Both the position numbers and the translations under genes were made by a program. From JAABVD01 sp965204545 (GTDB lineage Bacteria; Verrucomicrobiota; Verrucomicrobiia; Opitutales; UBA2995), in contig CBDBFA010000003.1 of assembly GCA_965204545.1 (NCBI GenBank), forward strand, positions 2,170,001 to 2,234,000: a stretch of 64,000 nucleotides of DNA, given 5' to 3'. Of the stretch, positions 35,769-43,869 are shown piece after piece (position 1 is the first letter of the stretch; every line of letters starts with the position of its first letter). The notes below the pieces were generated by a model, which saw nothing but the letters and a program-made list of their open reading frames with translations, made no database searches and was not told the origin of the DNA.

Positions 35769-36737
35769 CTAGAAATGGTATTTCATGGTCAGGCTGACCC
35801 CGAACATTTTGATGTCGTCCGTGGTGATCCAGCCCGATACGGGCTCACTCAAGTCTTTGCGGATGTTGGGTTGGTGGCTGCGCAGAGGATCCCAGACGAA
35901 TTTGTCCCCGCTGAAGGAGTCGAAGTTGATCCAGCGGCCTTTGACTCCAAAAGTGATCGATTCAGAGACTGCGTAGTCCAACCCGAACAGCGCCTGGTAG
36001 CCAAACAAGGTGTCGGAGAGTTCGGTTTGGGCGCTGCTGGTGCTCCCGGCAAGATTCCGGCGGATCTCATCCACATTGGGCAAGCCGGCCCCGGTGGAAA
36101 TGGCGTTTACATCGGGGTTCCGCGCCCATACGCTGGCGTAGTCCACATCGGTATAACCCACTCCTACGCCAAACCCCAGGTAGGGGGTGTAGCGGCTGCT
36201 ATTGGGAAAGTCCAAGTATAGATTGGTAAACAGATTATGAGCGGAAAGGTTGCCGATGCGGTCGGTGGCGGTGCGAATTTCCTGGGCCAGCTTGTCGTCC
36301 TGAACGCCGGTGGCGCCGGGAATGGGGGAGGTCTGGTCGTATCCGGTGTCCCGAAAGAAGTATTCCAGTTCAAGCCTTAATCGGCCCCACCCACGGCCTG
36401 GGTGCTTGCCCCTTATATCATAACCGAGCGCTGCCCCGGCCAGAATGCCTTCCGCGCTATCGAACCCGTTTTCCCAGAAATTGCCGATTCCACGATTCGG
36501 ACCCGTACAGTTGTAGTTTTCGTAACCTGCAGTTTGAGTGACCGTGGCGAACATCGGGTTGATGAACTCGTCACACACGCTGGCCCTGTCGTCGGAGGTG
36601 CCGTTCATATCCAGGCCTGAGGCGAAATTGGCGCCCAACTCGCCACTCAGGTAAAACCCCCCTTCGGCCGCCGCCGAAAGCGTTGAAAATCCCCATAGAG
36701 TCAAGACCAGGAGCGTAATAGAATATTTTTGAGACAT
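35769..36737 (-). CDS. Outer-membrane beta-barrel protein, paralogue 2
   Basis: The 322-residue protein begins with a signal peptide (YSITLLVLTLWGFSTLSAAA) and ends FGVSLTMKYHF, a beta-barrel C-terminus. It is the closest relative of the product of 4787-5728, sharing CDEFINP/CDKIINP, GAALGYDI/GFALGRRW-like and VWDPLRSHQ regions, so it probably arose by duplication. It is 82 bp upstream of the TonB-receptor gene on the same strand and may be cotranscribed. The start at 36737 lies inside a GAGACATGCGGGTTAGT repeat. Confidence 0.72.
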   Translation of the reverse strand: MSQKYSITLLVLTLWGFSTLSAAAEGGFYLSGELGANFASGLDMNGTSDDRASVCDEFINPMFATVTQTAGYENYNCTGPNRGIGNFWENGFDSAEGILAGAALGYDIRGKHPGRGWGRLRLELEYFFRDTGYDQTSPIPGATGVQDDKLAQEIRTATDRIGNLSAHNLFTNLYLDFPNSSRYTPYLGFGVGVGYTDVDYASVWARNPDVNAISTGAGLPNVDEIRRNLAGSTSSAQTELSDTLFGYQALFGLDYAVSESITFGVKGRWINFDSFSGDKFVWDPLRSHQPNIRKDLSEPVSGWITTDDIKMFGVSLTMKYHF

Positions 36738-37006
36738 GCGGGTTAGTAAATTGGAATTGGGAGAGAAGGGTGCTCACTTAAGCGACTTCCTGAACTTATG
36801 ACTGCCTCGGAAAAGGGGTCAAGACAAACAAAGGCACAAAGGCACAAAGGCACAAAGGCACAAAGGCACAAAGGCACAAAGGCACAAAGTGGACAGGGTC
36901 AGAACATATCGAGATTTGATCCAATGGCAAGTGGGAAGGACTCTCGCCAAGATTCTTCTCTCCCCTCTCTGTGTTCTCTGTGCCCTCTGTGGTTATTTTT
37001 CCCTTT
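36738..37006. repeat. Spacer with second GGCACAAA octamer array
   Basis: The octamer GGCACAAA is repeated about seven times at 36830-36889, preceded by AAAAGGGGTCAAGAC and followed by AGGGTCAGAACATATCGAGA and CTCTCGCCAAG. It shares this flank with the array at 15694-15768, so the two are copies of one composite element. Confidence 0.65.
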
Positions 37007-37732
37007 TCAGCCTTCTTCCAGGATTTTTGTGATATCGGGCACGGTTTTGCGGCGAAATCCGCTGGGCAGGCGCTCCAGGTAGGGATCGACCGGGGTGGCT
37101 TCGAGATCTTCCTCCCCTTCCTCAAGCCAATCTTCTTCCTCCGCTTCGAAATAGAGGGATATTCTTCGGGGTACGGTTTCCAGAATCAGGTTGGGGTTTT
37201 TTACCCTTCCCCGTTTCATCGGTTCAAACAGGCAGGGGTAGTATTCATCCTTGTAACGTTGAATGAAATCCCTGACAAATTCCCGTCTGACCGACTCGGG
37301 CTCATGGACCAGAACGACATCGGAAAAATGAATGCAGGCGTCGTAATATGCGAAGAGGCTGGGATGGCGATTGAGCATGCGGCAATTGGTCAGGGTGATG
37401 ATCCGGCCCAGCTCTTTATTGTCCAGTTGTAGCAGGTCCTTCAGGCTTTCAACTTGATCAACCGGGTTCATGGCTCCGGCGGCGATGAGAATAGAGGTGG
37501 ACCCGGCCCTCAGTTCCCGGGGTGGCAGACTACTCAGATCGGTTTCAAAATAGTTCAATTCAACCCCTGGCAAGGCCGGGATCCTTTGGTCGTACTGGGT
37601 TGGTGGCTCCAGTTTGGAAATGACGACTTCGAACGGATCCGATTTCGACGCCAGGTCCTTGATCAAGTCGAAGACCGCTGCTCTTCGACCGGAATGGGTG
37701 GCGCCTAAAATCAAATAGGCCGGGGATTCCAT
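37007..37732 (-). CDS. Conserved hypothetical, degenerate P-loop protein
   Basis: The 241-residue protein starts YLILGATHSGRRAAVFDLI, which looks like a nucleotide-binding P-loop but has GRR where the lysine and Ser/Thr of Walker A are expected. Later parts (AGSTSILIAAGAMNP, ITLTNCRMLNRHPSLFAYYD, CIHFSDVVLVHEPESV) resemble CobW/COG0523-like GTPases, but I cannot assign it. The C-terminal third is acidic (EEEDWLEEGEED). Its start overlaps the aroC stop by one base (TAATG), so it is cotranslated with chorismate synthase. Confidence 0.55.
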   Translation of the reverse strand: MESPAYLILGATHSGRRAAVFDLIKDLASKSDPFEVVISKLEPPTQYDQRIPALPGVELNYFETDLSSLPPRELRAGSTSILIAAGAMNPVDQVESLKDLLQLDNKELGRIITLTNCRMLNRHPSLFAYYDACIHFSDVVLVHEPESVRREFVRDFIQRYKDEYYPCLFEPMKRGRVKNPNLILETVPRRISLYFEAEEEDWLEEGEEDLEATPVDPYLERLPSGFRRKTVPDITKILEEG

Positions 37733-38829
37733 TAGTCCCCAAATTGAAAGGTGCGGGTCTGGGCGCTTTGCCGCATCCAGTGATCGAGCAGAACCAGCGC
37801 TGTCATCGCTTCCACAATCGGTACGGCTCTGGGCAGGACGCAGGGGTCATGCCGCCCTCTTCCCCGGAGCACCGTTTCGTTTCCTTCAATATCGACCGTG
37901 GACTGGGGTTTCAGTATGGTGGCAGTGGGTTTGAAGGCAGTGCGAAAGACCAGTTCCTCTCCATTGCTGATACCGCCCTGGACCCCTCCCGACCTATTGG
38001 TCGATGTGCGGATTCTGCCTCTGCGGTTTTCAAATGGGTCGTTGTGTTCGGATCCCTTCAACCTCGTTCCGGAAAAACCGCTGCCGATCTCGAATCCCTT
38101 TGTGGCCGGCAGTGACAACATTGCCTTGGCCAGGTCGGCCTCCAATCGGTCGAAAACCGGTTCGCCCAAACCGGCTGGCAGGTTCTTCACCCGGCATTCG
38201 ATGATTCCGCCGACCGAATCCCCTTCGCGACGGGCCGATTTGATCAATGCGATCATTTTTTCGGCCGTGGCCGGGTCGGGGCAACGGACGGCGTTGGCCT
38301 CGACTGCTTCCAGACTGGGAAGGCTTTCGCTGGCTGGGGCAACGATGTCCTTGATGCTCGATACGTAGGCCCGGACCTCAACTTGCCCAGCCAGTCGCAG
38401 GATCTTTTTTGCGATAGCTCCGGCGGCGACGCGGCCTGCCGTTTCCCGCGCCGAACTTCGCCCGCCCCCCTCGTGATTGCGGATGCCGAATTTGGTCAGG
38501 TAGGTGAAATCGGCGTGGGAGGGTCGGAATTTCTTCTTGATTTCGGCATAGGCCTCCGGCCGTTGATCCGCATTTGGAATGTACATGCCAATCGGCGTGC
38601 CCAGGGTTTTTCCCTCGTAAACCCCCGAGACGATCGTCACCGAATCCGTTTCCTTGCGTTGGGTGGTTATTCTGCTCTGGCCGGGTCGTCTGCGATCCAG
38701 TTCAAACTGAATCTCTTCTTCGGTAATGGGCAGATTGGGCGGGCATCCGTCCACCACTACACCGATTCCGCCGCCATGGCTTTCCCCCCATGTGGCGATG
38801 GTAAACAATTTGCCGAATATATTGGGCAT
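37732..38829 (-). CDS. aroC: Chorismate synthase
   Basis: The 365-residue enzyme is full length. It converts 5-enolpyruvylshikimate-3-phosphate to chorismate, the last step of the shikimate pathway, using reduced FMN. Diagnostic motifs are GESHGGGIGVVVDGCPP, the arginine-rich GRSSARETAGRVAAGAI and RHDPCVLPRAVPIVEAM. It starts at ATG 38829 and overlaps the downstream P-loop-like gene. No other aromatic biosynthesis gene is adjacent. Confidence 0.97.
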   Translation of the reverse strand: MPNIFGKLFTIATWGESHGGGIGVVVDGCPPNLPITEEEIQFELDRRRPGQSRITTQRKETDSVTIVSGVYEGKTLGTPIGMYIPNADQRPEAYAEIKKKFRPSHADFTYLTKFGIRNHEGGGRSSARETAGRVAAGAIAKKILRLAGQVEVRAYVSSIKDIVAPASESLPSLEAVEANAVRCPDPATAEKMIALIKSARREGDSVGGIIECRVKNLPAGLGEPVFDRLEADLAKAMLSLPATKGFEIGSGFSGTRLKGSEHNDPFENRRGRIRTSTNRSGGVQGGISNGEELVFRTAFKPTATILKPQSTVDIEGNETVLRGRGRHDPCVLPRAVPIVEAMTALVLLDHWMRQSAQTRTFQFGD

Positions 38830-39198
38830 TAATCGGCAGTAAAAGAAGCTTCCCGCGGGGCGTCAACGTTCCGTTCGCCCTCAAAAGGGGTCAGTCGTCC
38901 TGAGGCGCCCTCGGCGCCCCTTAACGATCTTGGCGGTCTTTGCGAGAGTCCCTTCAATTTTCGATTACGATCACGATCATGATTAATCCCAGCGCCTACA
39001 CTGAACAAAGGGGTCAGGTCAAAAAAACCGTATTCCGCTTTGCTCCATACAATTTTCTATGACGACTGACCCCGACGAGGCTCTTCTTTTCATTCCTAAT
39101 TCCTAATTGGCGCGCCCCCGGCGCGCCTTCCCACACTTCGGGCTTGCACTGAAAATTGGGATAACTACTTTTCGCCTACTTTCCATGCCTTATCGGGA
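38830..39198. repeat. Spacer with GGGTCAG palindrome next to tRNA-Leu
   Basis: The palindrome at 39010-39073 (GGGGTCAG ... CTGACCCC) encloses GTATTCCGCTTTGCTCCATA, which is clearly related to the innermost element at 203-264 (GTATTCCGTTGCACTTCATA). A CTTTGCGAGAGTCC motif (38940), a GATCACGATCATG run (38966) and the hairpin GGCGCGCCCCCGGCGCGCC (39109-39127) complete the set. This is the last host-type repeat cluster before the island. Confidence 0.65.
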
Positions 39199-39285
<87 letters not shown>

Positions 39286-39507
39286 TATCATCCTTCTGAA
39301 AGCTAAATTTAGTTATTGTAAGCGATTGTTTATCAAGATTTTGCGCAATATATCCCGAAATTCCTTAAATCCTAAAATCCTCACTTCTAAATCTTACACA
39401 GATTATTACATAGCAGCCTCAATCAGTTACATTTCCAGGGGCCCAGGACAGCTAAAAAGTCCTACAATGGGACTTGCCACTTGAAGTGGTATTTCCTGAA
39501 AACTGAC
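39286..39507. other. AT-rich left end of the island
   Basis: Directly after the tRNA the sequence is AT-rich (AGCTAAATTTAGTTATTG, CGCAATATATCCCG) and free of the intergenic repeats seen to its left. Two hairpins, AGTCC-TACAATG-GGACT (39460-39476) and CCACTT-GAAGTGG (39477-39490), lie near the end of the last island gene. They may terminate the long minus-strand transcript. An attachment site is expected here but I cannot define it. Confidence 0.4.
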
Positions 39508-40158
39508 TTAGGTTGGGGGTGTGAAAGCTCGTTCGAGTTTTTCAGCTTGGTGCAGAAAGTGTTTGTGGAGGTATTCCGAGAGTTCCTTGAATTCGTTTCC
39601 TCTGGCCCACTTTATCGGATCGGTGATTGAGTGGGACGAAGCCAGGATTAAACTGCTCATGACTCTGCCTGTGTTGTGTTGGGCGCAATCTACCACCTTT
39701 GCGATATGATTTTGCAAATAGGTGGGCGGAGTCGTTTGGGGTGGAACAGCGGTCGTTGGTTTTTTGGTCTTGGCCCGGTCTTCGATCGCGGATGCGGCGT
39801 CGGGCTCTTCATCGGAATATTCCGAGCCGGGTTCGAGGATGGTCAGGTGGGCCGATTGGAAAACTGAAATTTCAGGGGCGCCGGTGTGTTTGTGCCGGTC
39901 GCATCGAATCCCCCTGCCTTTCTCCGCGTCGGACTCCAGGATGATTTCTCGACCGTCCAGCCCATCGACATCGGCCCGGAAAAACGTCACTCCTATGCGC
40001 CCGGTGCTGTCGGAGATTTTTCCAGCGTAGAACGGCTTCCCGGTGCGGCTTGAAATGCGCTGTTGGAGATTGATTATGGTTCCTTTTATTCCGGTCGCGA
40101 AATTGTGGGCGGGAAGTAGGGAAATTTGCTGAACGGTTAGGATTGTTGAATGTGTCAT
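39508..40158 (-). CDS. OB-fold-like protein, island family D, copy 1
   Basis: The 216-residue protein starts MTHSTILTVQQISLLPAHNF and has an OB-fold-like core: GIKGTIINLQQRISS, RTGKPFYAGKISDSTG, RIGVTFFRADVDGL. Two other genes (40200-40748 and 40794-41381) share the ILTVQQ start and the DxTGxxxVTFFRxD strand pair. OB folds usually bind single-stranded nucleic acid or another protein. The C-terminal 90 residues are unrelated to the others. It is the last gene of the minus-strand run, so it is likely to be made in least amount if the run is one operon. Confidence 0.55.
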   Translation of the reverse strand: MTHSTILTVQQISLLPAHNFATGIKGTIINLQQRISSRTGKPFYAGKISDSTGRIGVTFFRADVDGLDGREIILESDAEKGRGIRCDRHKHTGAPEISVFQSAHLTILEPGSEYSDEEPDAASAIEDRAKTKKPTTAVPPQTTPPTYLQNHIAKVVDCAQHNTGRVMSSLILASSHSITDPIKWARGNEFKELSEYLHKHFLHQAEKLERAFTPPT

Positions 40159-40199
40159 TTTTTCGGATTCAGGGTTTAGTAAACGTTTGGGTTGTTTGC

Positions 40200-40748
40200 T
40201 TATCGCTGGTGCCGTATGTTTCGCGGTCGCAGTTTCTTGAGGTAGTGACGCTGGCCGTACTTATTTATTTTTGCGATGTGGGCCGATCGGAAAACAATGA
40301 TTTGCGGGGCTTTGGTGTATAAGTTGCGGTCGCGCCGGATTGCGCGGTCTTTTGGGTCGGACTCGATGATAATTTTCCGTCCCTCGAGGGTTTTGATGTC
40401 GTTACGAAAAAACACCGCCCCCATCTGCCCCGTTTTGTCAGAGATTTGTCCGGTGTAGAACGCCTTTCTGGTCCGGGATGAGATACGTTTTTGCAGATCG
40501 AATAAGGTGCCCTTGATTGCTCCGACGTAATTCCCGGCCGGCATTCGCCATACTTCCTCAATGGTGAGGATTCCCGAGTAGGCTTCTATTTGGTGATTCG
40601 GGTTGGTTCGAGGTAACGCCGAGCGGTTCTGATACTTGGACAAGATTTTAGCTTTCCTTTTTTCGAGCAATATGCGGATGGTGTGAAGGGTGATTCCAAC
40701 CAGCCACAGAAAGCCGAACAGGAGAAGGGTCGAAGTAATGCCGTTCAT
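40200..40748 (-). CDS. Membrane-anchored OB-fold-like protein, family D copy 2
   Basis: The 182-residue protein has an N-terminal membrane segment (LLLFGFLWLVGITLHTI) followed by a basic linker (EKRKAKILSKYQNR) and the family D core: ILTIEEVWRMP, GAIKGTLFDLQKRISS, RTRKAFYTGQISDKTG. The segment RISSRT(G/R)K(P/A)FY is nearly the same as in copy 1, so these two are the closest pair. The TM anchor would hold the OB-like domain on the cytoplasmic face of the membrane, which is unusual for a nucleic-acid-binding fold. Confidence 0.55.
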   Translation of the reverse strand: MNGITSTLLLFGFLWLVGITLHTIRILLEKRKAKILSKYQNRSALPRTNPNHQIEAYSGILTIEEVWRMPAGNYVGAIKGTLFDLQKRISSRTRKAFYTGQISDKTGQMGAVFFRNDIKTLEGRKIIIESDPKDRAIRRDRNLYTKAPQIIVFRSAHIAKINKYGQRHYLKKLRPRNIRHQR

Positions 40749-40793
40749 GTCATGTAACGAGGGGTTGAATTTTCATTTTGTCGGATTGGGGGA

Positions 40794-41381
40794 TTATTGT
40801 TTATTGTGGATAGCATCGATGTAGACGGTCATCAAGCGGTCGATTATTTGGGTTAGGTCTTCCGAGTAGAGCCATTGCACGGGCTCCTTGAATTCCGGAT
40901 TGGATACGAGGGCGGAAATAATTCGGGAGCTGTAGTTGGCGGCCATGCTGATGGCGGGGTCTTCCAGGACGGGTTGCCTGGAGTCCTGGATCGCTTTGTT
41001 GACTTGCTGTTGGTTTTCTTCCTGGGAGGGCTCGAGGATTTCGATGGTGGCGTCGCAGAAGACGGTCATTTCGGTCTTGGTCTTGTAGCTGTCTTTGCGG
41101 ATGCCTTTGCCTTGGTAGTCGGCCGTGATTTTGAGGAGTTCTCCGGGGAGTTCCTCGACGTCGTCACGGAAGAAGGTGACGCGGATCCGGCCGGTGTGGT
41201 CGGTCATGAAGCCGATGTAGAAGTGGCGCCGGCTGGTCTTTCCCTTTCGGGGCTCGAGTTTCTTGAGGATGCCTTTGAATGCAGGTATGGCTCCTTTGTC
41301 GGGGAGCTGGTTGATTTGTTGGACGGTTAGGATTTCTTCACCGGCATCGGTCTGGCTGCGTTCGTATTCATCTTGGTTCAT
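40794..41381 (-). CDS. OB-fold-like protein, family D copy 3
   Basis: The 195-residue protein has ILTVQQINQLPDKG, AFKGILKKLEPRKGK, FYIGFMTDHTGRIRVTFF and DDVEELPGELLKI, all matching the other two copies. A C-terminal helical part (MAANYSSRIISALVSNPEF, EPVQWLYSEDLTQII) aligns loosely with copy 1 (SLILASS...DPIKWARGNEF). It lies 3 bp downstream of the first CPICAVAN gene, which links the two families in one transcript. The function is unknown. Confidence 0.55.
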   Translation of the reverse strand: MNQDEYERSQTDAGEEILTVQQINQLPDKGAIPAFKGILKKLEPRKGKTSRRHFYIGFMTDHTGRIRVTFFRDDVEELPGELLKITADYQGKGIRKDSYKTKTEMTVFCDATIEILEPSQEENQQQVNKAIQDSRQPVLEDPAISMAANYSSRIISALVSNPEFKEPVQWLYSEDLTQIIDRLMTVYIDAIHNKQ

Positions 41382-41384
41382 TTT

Positions 41385-41750
41385 TTAAGGCTTGTGAATG
41401 GGGTTGGTGGCTTGGATAAGCAGTTTTCTGATGGCTTGGGTGGCTTTGTGCTGAGAGTGCCCGTCTGCGGCGAACATGATCTGATTCTTCAATTTGGCTG
41501 GAAGTTTCAGGTGGATGTTGGCGTGGTTGACGCTTGCGTAGAATTGGTCTTCTCCGGTGAGTTCGAGGATGTGATTGGCTACGGCGCAGATGGGGCAGGC
41601 GTAGGGTTTTTCTGAGGTTCTGAGGACTCCGTAAGGGGAGATTTTCCAGGAGTAGGAAGTCTTTTTCAAAGCCTCGATGAATTCCTGCAGGGTCATGGGC
41701 TTTGAGCATTCGTGTTTAAGGAAGTGGTCGATGAGGTTTCGGCGGCTCAT
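41385..41750 (-). CDS. CPICAVAN small protein, family B copy 1
   Basis: The 121-residue protein has the family layout: an N-terminal helix (MTLQEFIEALKKTSYSW after a 17-residue lead), then ACPICAVANHIL, then a helical C-terminus with IMFAADGHSQ. The CxxC-AVAN motif followed by an (A/C)(A/S)DG segment recurs in five more genes of the island. Two cysteines alone would make half a zinc site, so a dimer or a partner is possible. The start overlaps the stop of the next gene upstream by 4 bp (ATGA). I do not recognise the family. Confidence 0.5.
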   Translation of the reverse strand: MSRRNLIDHFLKHECSKPMTLQEFIEALKKTSYSWKISPYGVLRTSEKPYACPICAVANHILELTGEDQFYASVNHANIHLKLPAKLKNQIMFAADGHSQHKATQAIRKLLIQATNPIHKP

Positions 41751-42076
41751 TTTTCGATGCAGGGTTGGACTGCTTTGAGGATCTTGTCGCGGGTTTTGGT
41801 GATGGCTTCCTCGGAATAGATGGGGGATTTGAGGTGTCCGTCCGAGGCGCAGACGATGAGGTCGACGGTTCTTCGATCGAGGCCCATTTCCTGGCCGACG
41901 TAGTGGGCGTTGAGGTCGTATTTTTCCCAGCCTTTGATGTGGTTGCCCACGGCACAGATGGGGCAGACGGAAGGGTGCAGGGAGTTGGAGGTGCGAAGCG
42001 GAGTCCAGGGGAGTTCGAGTTTTCTCCAGGGGACGTTTAGCTTGCCGAGGCGCTCGAGGAATTCGTTGAAGGTCAT
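41747..42076 (-). CDS. CPICAVGN small protein, family B copy 2
   Basis: The 109-residue protein shows MTFNEFLERLGKLNVPW, VCPICAVGNHIKG, then IGLDRR-type helix (MGLDRRTVDLIVCASDG) and a C-terminal helix (KTRDKILKAVQPCI). All four elements align with copies 1, 3 and 4. It overlaps both neighbours by 4 bp, so ribosomes can pass from one paralogue to the next. The role is unknown; the neighbours suggest a phage or plasmid origin. Confidence 0.5.
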   Translation of the reverse strand: MTFNEFLERLGKLNVPWRKLELPWTPLRTSNSLHPSVCPICAVGNHIKGWEKYDLNAHYVGQEMGLDRRTVDLIVCASDGHLKSPIYSEEAITKTRDKILKAVQPCIEK

Positions 42077-42441
42077 AAGGTGTTCTGAGGGGCTATGGGT
42101 TGGAGGGTTTCGAGGAGAATTCTGCGGTATTTGCGGATGGCGTCGGGCTCGAGTTTGGAGTAGGTGTATTGACCGTCAGCGGCGCATACGATTAGTGCGA
42201 TGTCGTCGTCACATAGGCCTATTTGTTCGCCGGCGTCATAGGCTTCGAGCGTGTATTCGTTGGGCGCGAGGGGATGCCTGTTCGGGTAGGTATCTTTCAG
42301 GTGGTTGGCTACGGCGCAGATGGGGCAGATGGAGTTGCCTTTGGTGTAGTGGCGGATCATTGCTCCGGAGCTGGGGCCGATTGACCAGGTGAGGCGGGCG
42401 TCTGCCAGGTGCTGGGTGAATTCGCTAAGATTCATGTTCAT
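42073..42441 (-). CDS. CPICAVAN small protein, family B copy 3
   Basis: The 122-residue product starts MNMNLSEFTQHLADARLTW and contains ICPICAVANHLKD, then IGLCDDDIALIVCAADGQ and a C-terminal helix (IRKYRRILLETLQPI). It is most similar to copy 2 in the CAADGQ/CASDGH segment. ATGA overlaps join it to both neighbours. As in the other copies, the residue spacing from the CxxC motif to the ADG segment is about 40. Confidence 0.5.
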   Translation of the reverse strand: MNMNLSEFTQHLADARLTWSIGPSSGAMIRHYTKGNSICPICAVANHLKDTYPNRHPLAPNEYTLEAYDAGEQIGLCDDDIALIVCAADGQYTYSKLEPDAIRKYRRILLETLQPIAPQNTL

Positions 42442-42764
42442 TGGGGGTTGGTGATTTCCAGGAGGCGGCCTCGGGCTTCCCTTACCCGGTTGGCGTAGTC
42501 TTCCACTTTGCCGTTGATGGTGCCGTCGGCGGCGTTGGCTATGATTTCAGCCTCGAGGGGATCAAGGCCTATGCGTTGGGCGGCGACGTGGTGGGCGATT
42601 TCATAGACGTTTCCTCCGATGACCTGGTTGGCCACGGCGCAGACGGGGCAGACGTAGTGGGGGGTGGTGCGCAGTACTGTATTTAGGCCGCGGATCCCGG
42701 AGACGTGGAGGCGCCATTGGTAAGGGACCTGGGCCAGGGTTTCGTAGAATTCGTCGAGGCTCAT
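42438..42764 (-). CDS. CPVCAVAN small protein, family B copy 4
   Basis: The 108-residue protein has MSLDEFYETLAQVPYQW, VCPVCAVANQVIGG, IGLDPLEAEIIANAADGT and a C-terminal helix (VREARGRLLEITNP). The pattern matches the other five members although overall identity is low, showing old duplication. It overlaps the DUF2958 gene upstream by 4 bp. Confidence 0.5.
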   Translation of the reverse strand: MSLDEFYETLAQVPYQWRLHVSGIRGLNTVLRTTPHYVCPVCAVANQVIGGNVYEIAHHVAAQRIGLDPLEAEIIANAADGTINGKVEDYANRVREARGRLLEITNPQ

Positions 42765-43099
42765 GCGTTAATGTAGCTCTTTTGGCGGGCTTCATCGGCG
42801 TATTGCCGGAGGGTCTTGTTGGGCTCGAAGTAGAGGTCGCGTTCAAAGCGGAGGCCGAGAATGTTGACGGATTTGATTTCGCGCATGCTGACGTATCCGA
42901 GCTCGGGGAATCCCATGCCGAGATCGCACAGGCCAAATAGCCGGTCCGGATCCTCCTGGTCCTGTTCGGTTATGAGATAGCGGGCGGGGGAGAAGCAGTG
43001 GAAGAATTTGACCACGGGCATGGGGTCGTGGTCGTCGTCATGTCGGTTTTCCCAGTTTTTTTTCAGTTGGGCTTTGATTTCGGTGGTGAGCAGTTTCAT
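42761..43099 (-). CDS. DUF2958 protein
   Basis: The 112-residue protein begins MKLLTTEIKAQLKKNWENR and continues MPVVKFFHCFSPARYLITEQ, FGLCDLGMGFPELGYVSM and RFERDLYFEPNKTLRQYA. That set is typical of DUF2958, a family found on plasmids, integrative elements and phages with unknown activity. It helps mark the island as mobile DNA. The start is 15 bp downstream of the previous stop, and the stop overlaps the next paralogue by 4 bp. Confidence 0.8.
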   Translation of the reverse strand: MKLLTTEIKAQLKKNWENRHDDDHDPMPVVKFFHCFSPARYLITEQDQEDPDRLFGLCDLGMGFPELGYVSMREIKSVNILGLRFERDLYFEPNKTLRQYADEARQKSYINA

Positions 43100-43114
43100 T
43101 GGCGATAGGGGGGG

Positions 43115-43465
43115 TTAGGGTTGCGGGAATGTGCCGGCCTCGATGCGCTCGGCTATTCTACTGAATTGGAAGTAGGTGTTTTCCCGGTAGATCCAGGTTT
43201 CCGTTTCTTTGTCTATGCCGGCCCAGGCCATGACCCGCTTGGGCATGGTGTTGATGGATTTCCGGCCGTATATGAGGGATTTGAGGGGGCCTGGTTCGTT
43301 TTCCGGGGCGGGGGGATCGATGACGCCGGCCTCGACGGCCATGTCGCAGATGATTCCTCCAAGGCAACGGCATCCGTTGGTGAGGCCGAGGTCGAGTGAG
43401 CAGCGCAGGTGGTCGGGGGTTTGGCGAAGGTGTTTGGCGAGCTTTTTTTTGAATGCGTCGTTCAT
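43115..43465 (-). CDS. Phage-type CxCLGxxCD protein, family C copy 1
   Basis: The 116-residue protein has CRCLGGIICDMAVEAGVI near residues 32-49, followed by PKRVMAWAGID and a C-terminal SRIAERIEAGTF. Small phage proteins with CCLGxLCD, a VxxWxGL segment and a final IAxxIE helix are common in tailed-phage genomes, and this fits that pattern. Its function in phages is unknown. The start overlaps the upstream gene by 4 bp. Confidence 0.6.
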   Translation of the reverse strand: MNDAFKKKLAKHLRQTPDHLRCSLDLGLTNGCRCLGGIICDMAVEAGVIDPPAPENEPGPLKSLIYGRKSINTMPKRVMAWAGIDKETETWIYRENTYFQFSRIAERIEAGTFPQP

Positions 43466-43869
43466 GATATGCCGTGTTCTTCGATCAGGTGGGCGATTTC
43501 TTGCAAACTGAGTCCGGAATCGTTGAGGCTTAGCAGGGAGTCCGTTGTATGGGCGAAAGGGGGTTTGGCCTTAACAGGTTTGCCGATGCGCGGGTCTTGG
43601 CTTTTGAGGCCGGCCCAGTTGCATACTTCAGCGGGCAAGACGATGGTTTCGTTTCCGTATTTGAGTCTGCCTTTCAAGTATTCCTGGTCTGTTCCCGGTG
43701 CTACGGGGGCGGGGGTTGGAGGGAGAATGACTCCTTGCTCGACGGCCATGTCGCAGAGGGTACCCAGGATGCAGCGGCCTCCGTCGATATGGCCGAGGTG
43801 TTTGCGGATCTGGGTGATTTTCTCGGTGTGCAGAAGGGCGATCCAATTGGCCAGGATGGTTTCTCTCAT
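43462..43869 (-). CDS. Phage-type CxLGxxCD protein, family C copy 2
   Basis: The 135-residue protein shows RCILGTLCDMAVEQGVILPP, LPAEVCNWAGLKSQDP, LLSLNDSGLSLQEIAHLIEE. The LNDxGxSxxEIAxxIE ending is characteristic of the phage family. It shares CDMAVExGVI with copy 1, so the two are tandem paralogues. ATGA overlaps join it to genes on both sides. Confidence 0.65.
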   Translation of the reverse strand: MRETILANWIALLHTEKITQIRKHLGHIDGGRCILGTLCDMAVEQGVILPPTPAPVAPGTDQEYLKGRLKYGNETIVLPAEVCNWAGLKSQDPRIGKPVKAKPPFAHTTDSLLSLNDSGLSLQEIAHLIEEHGIS

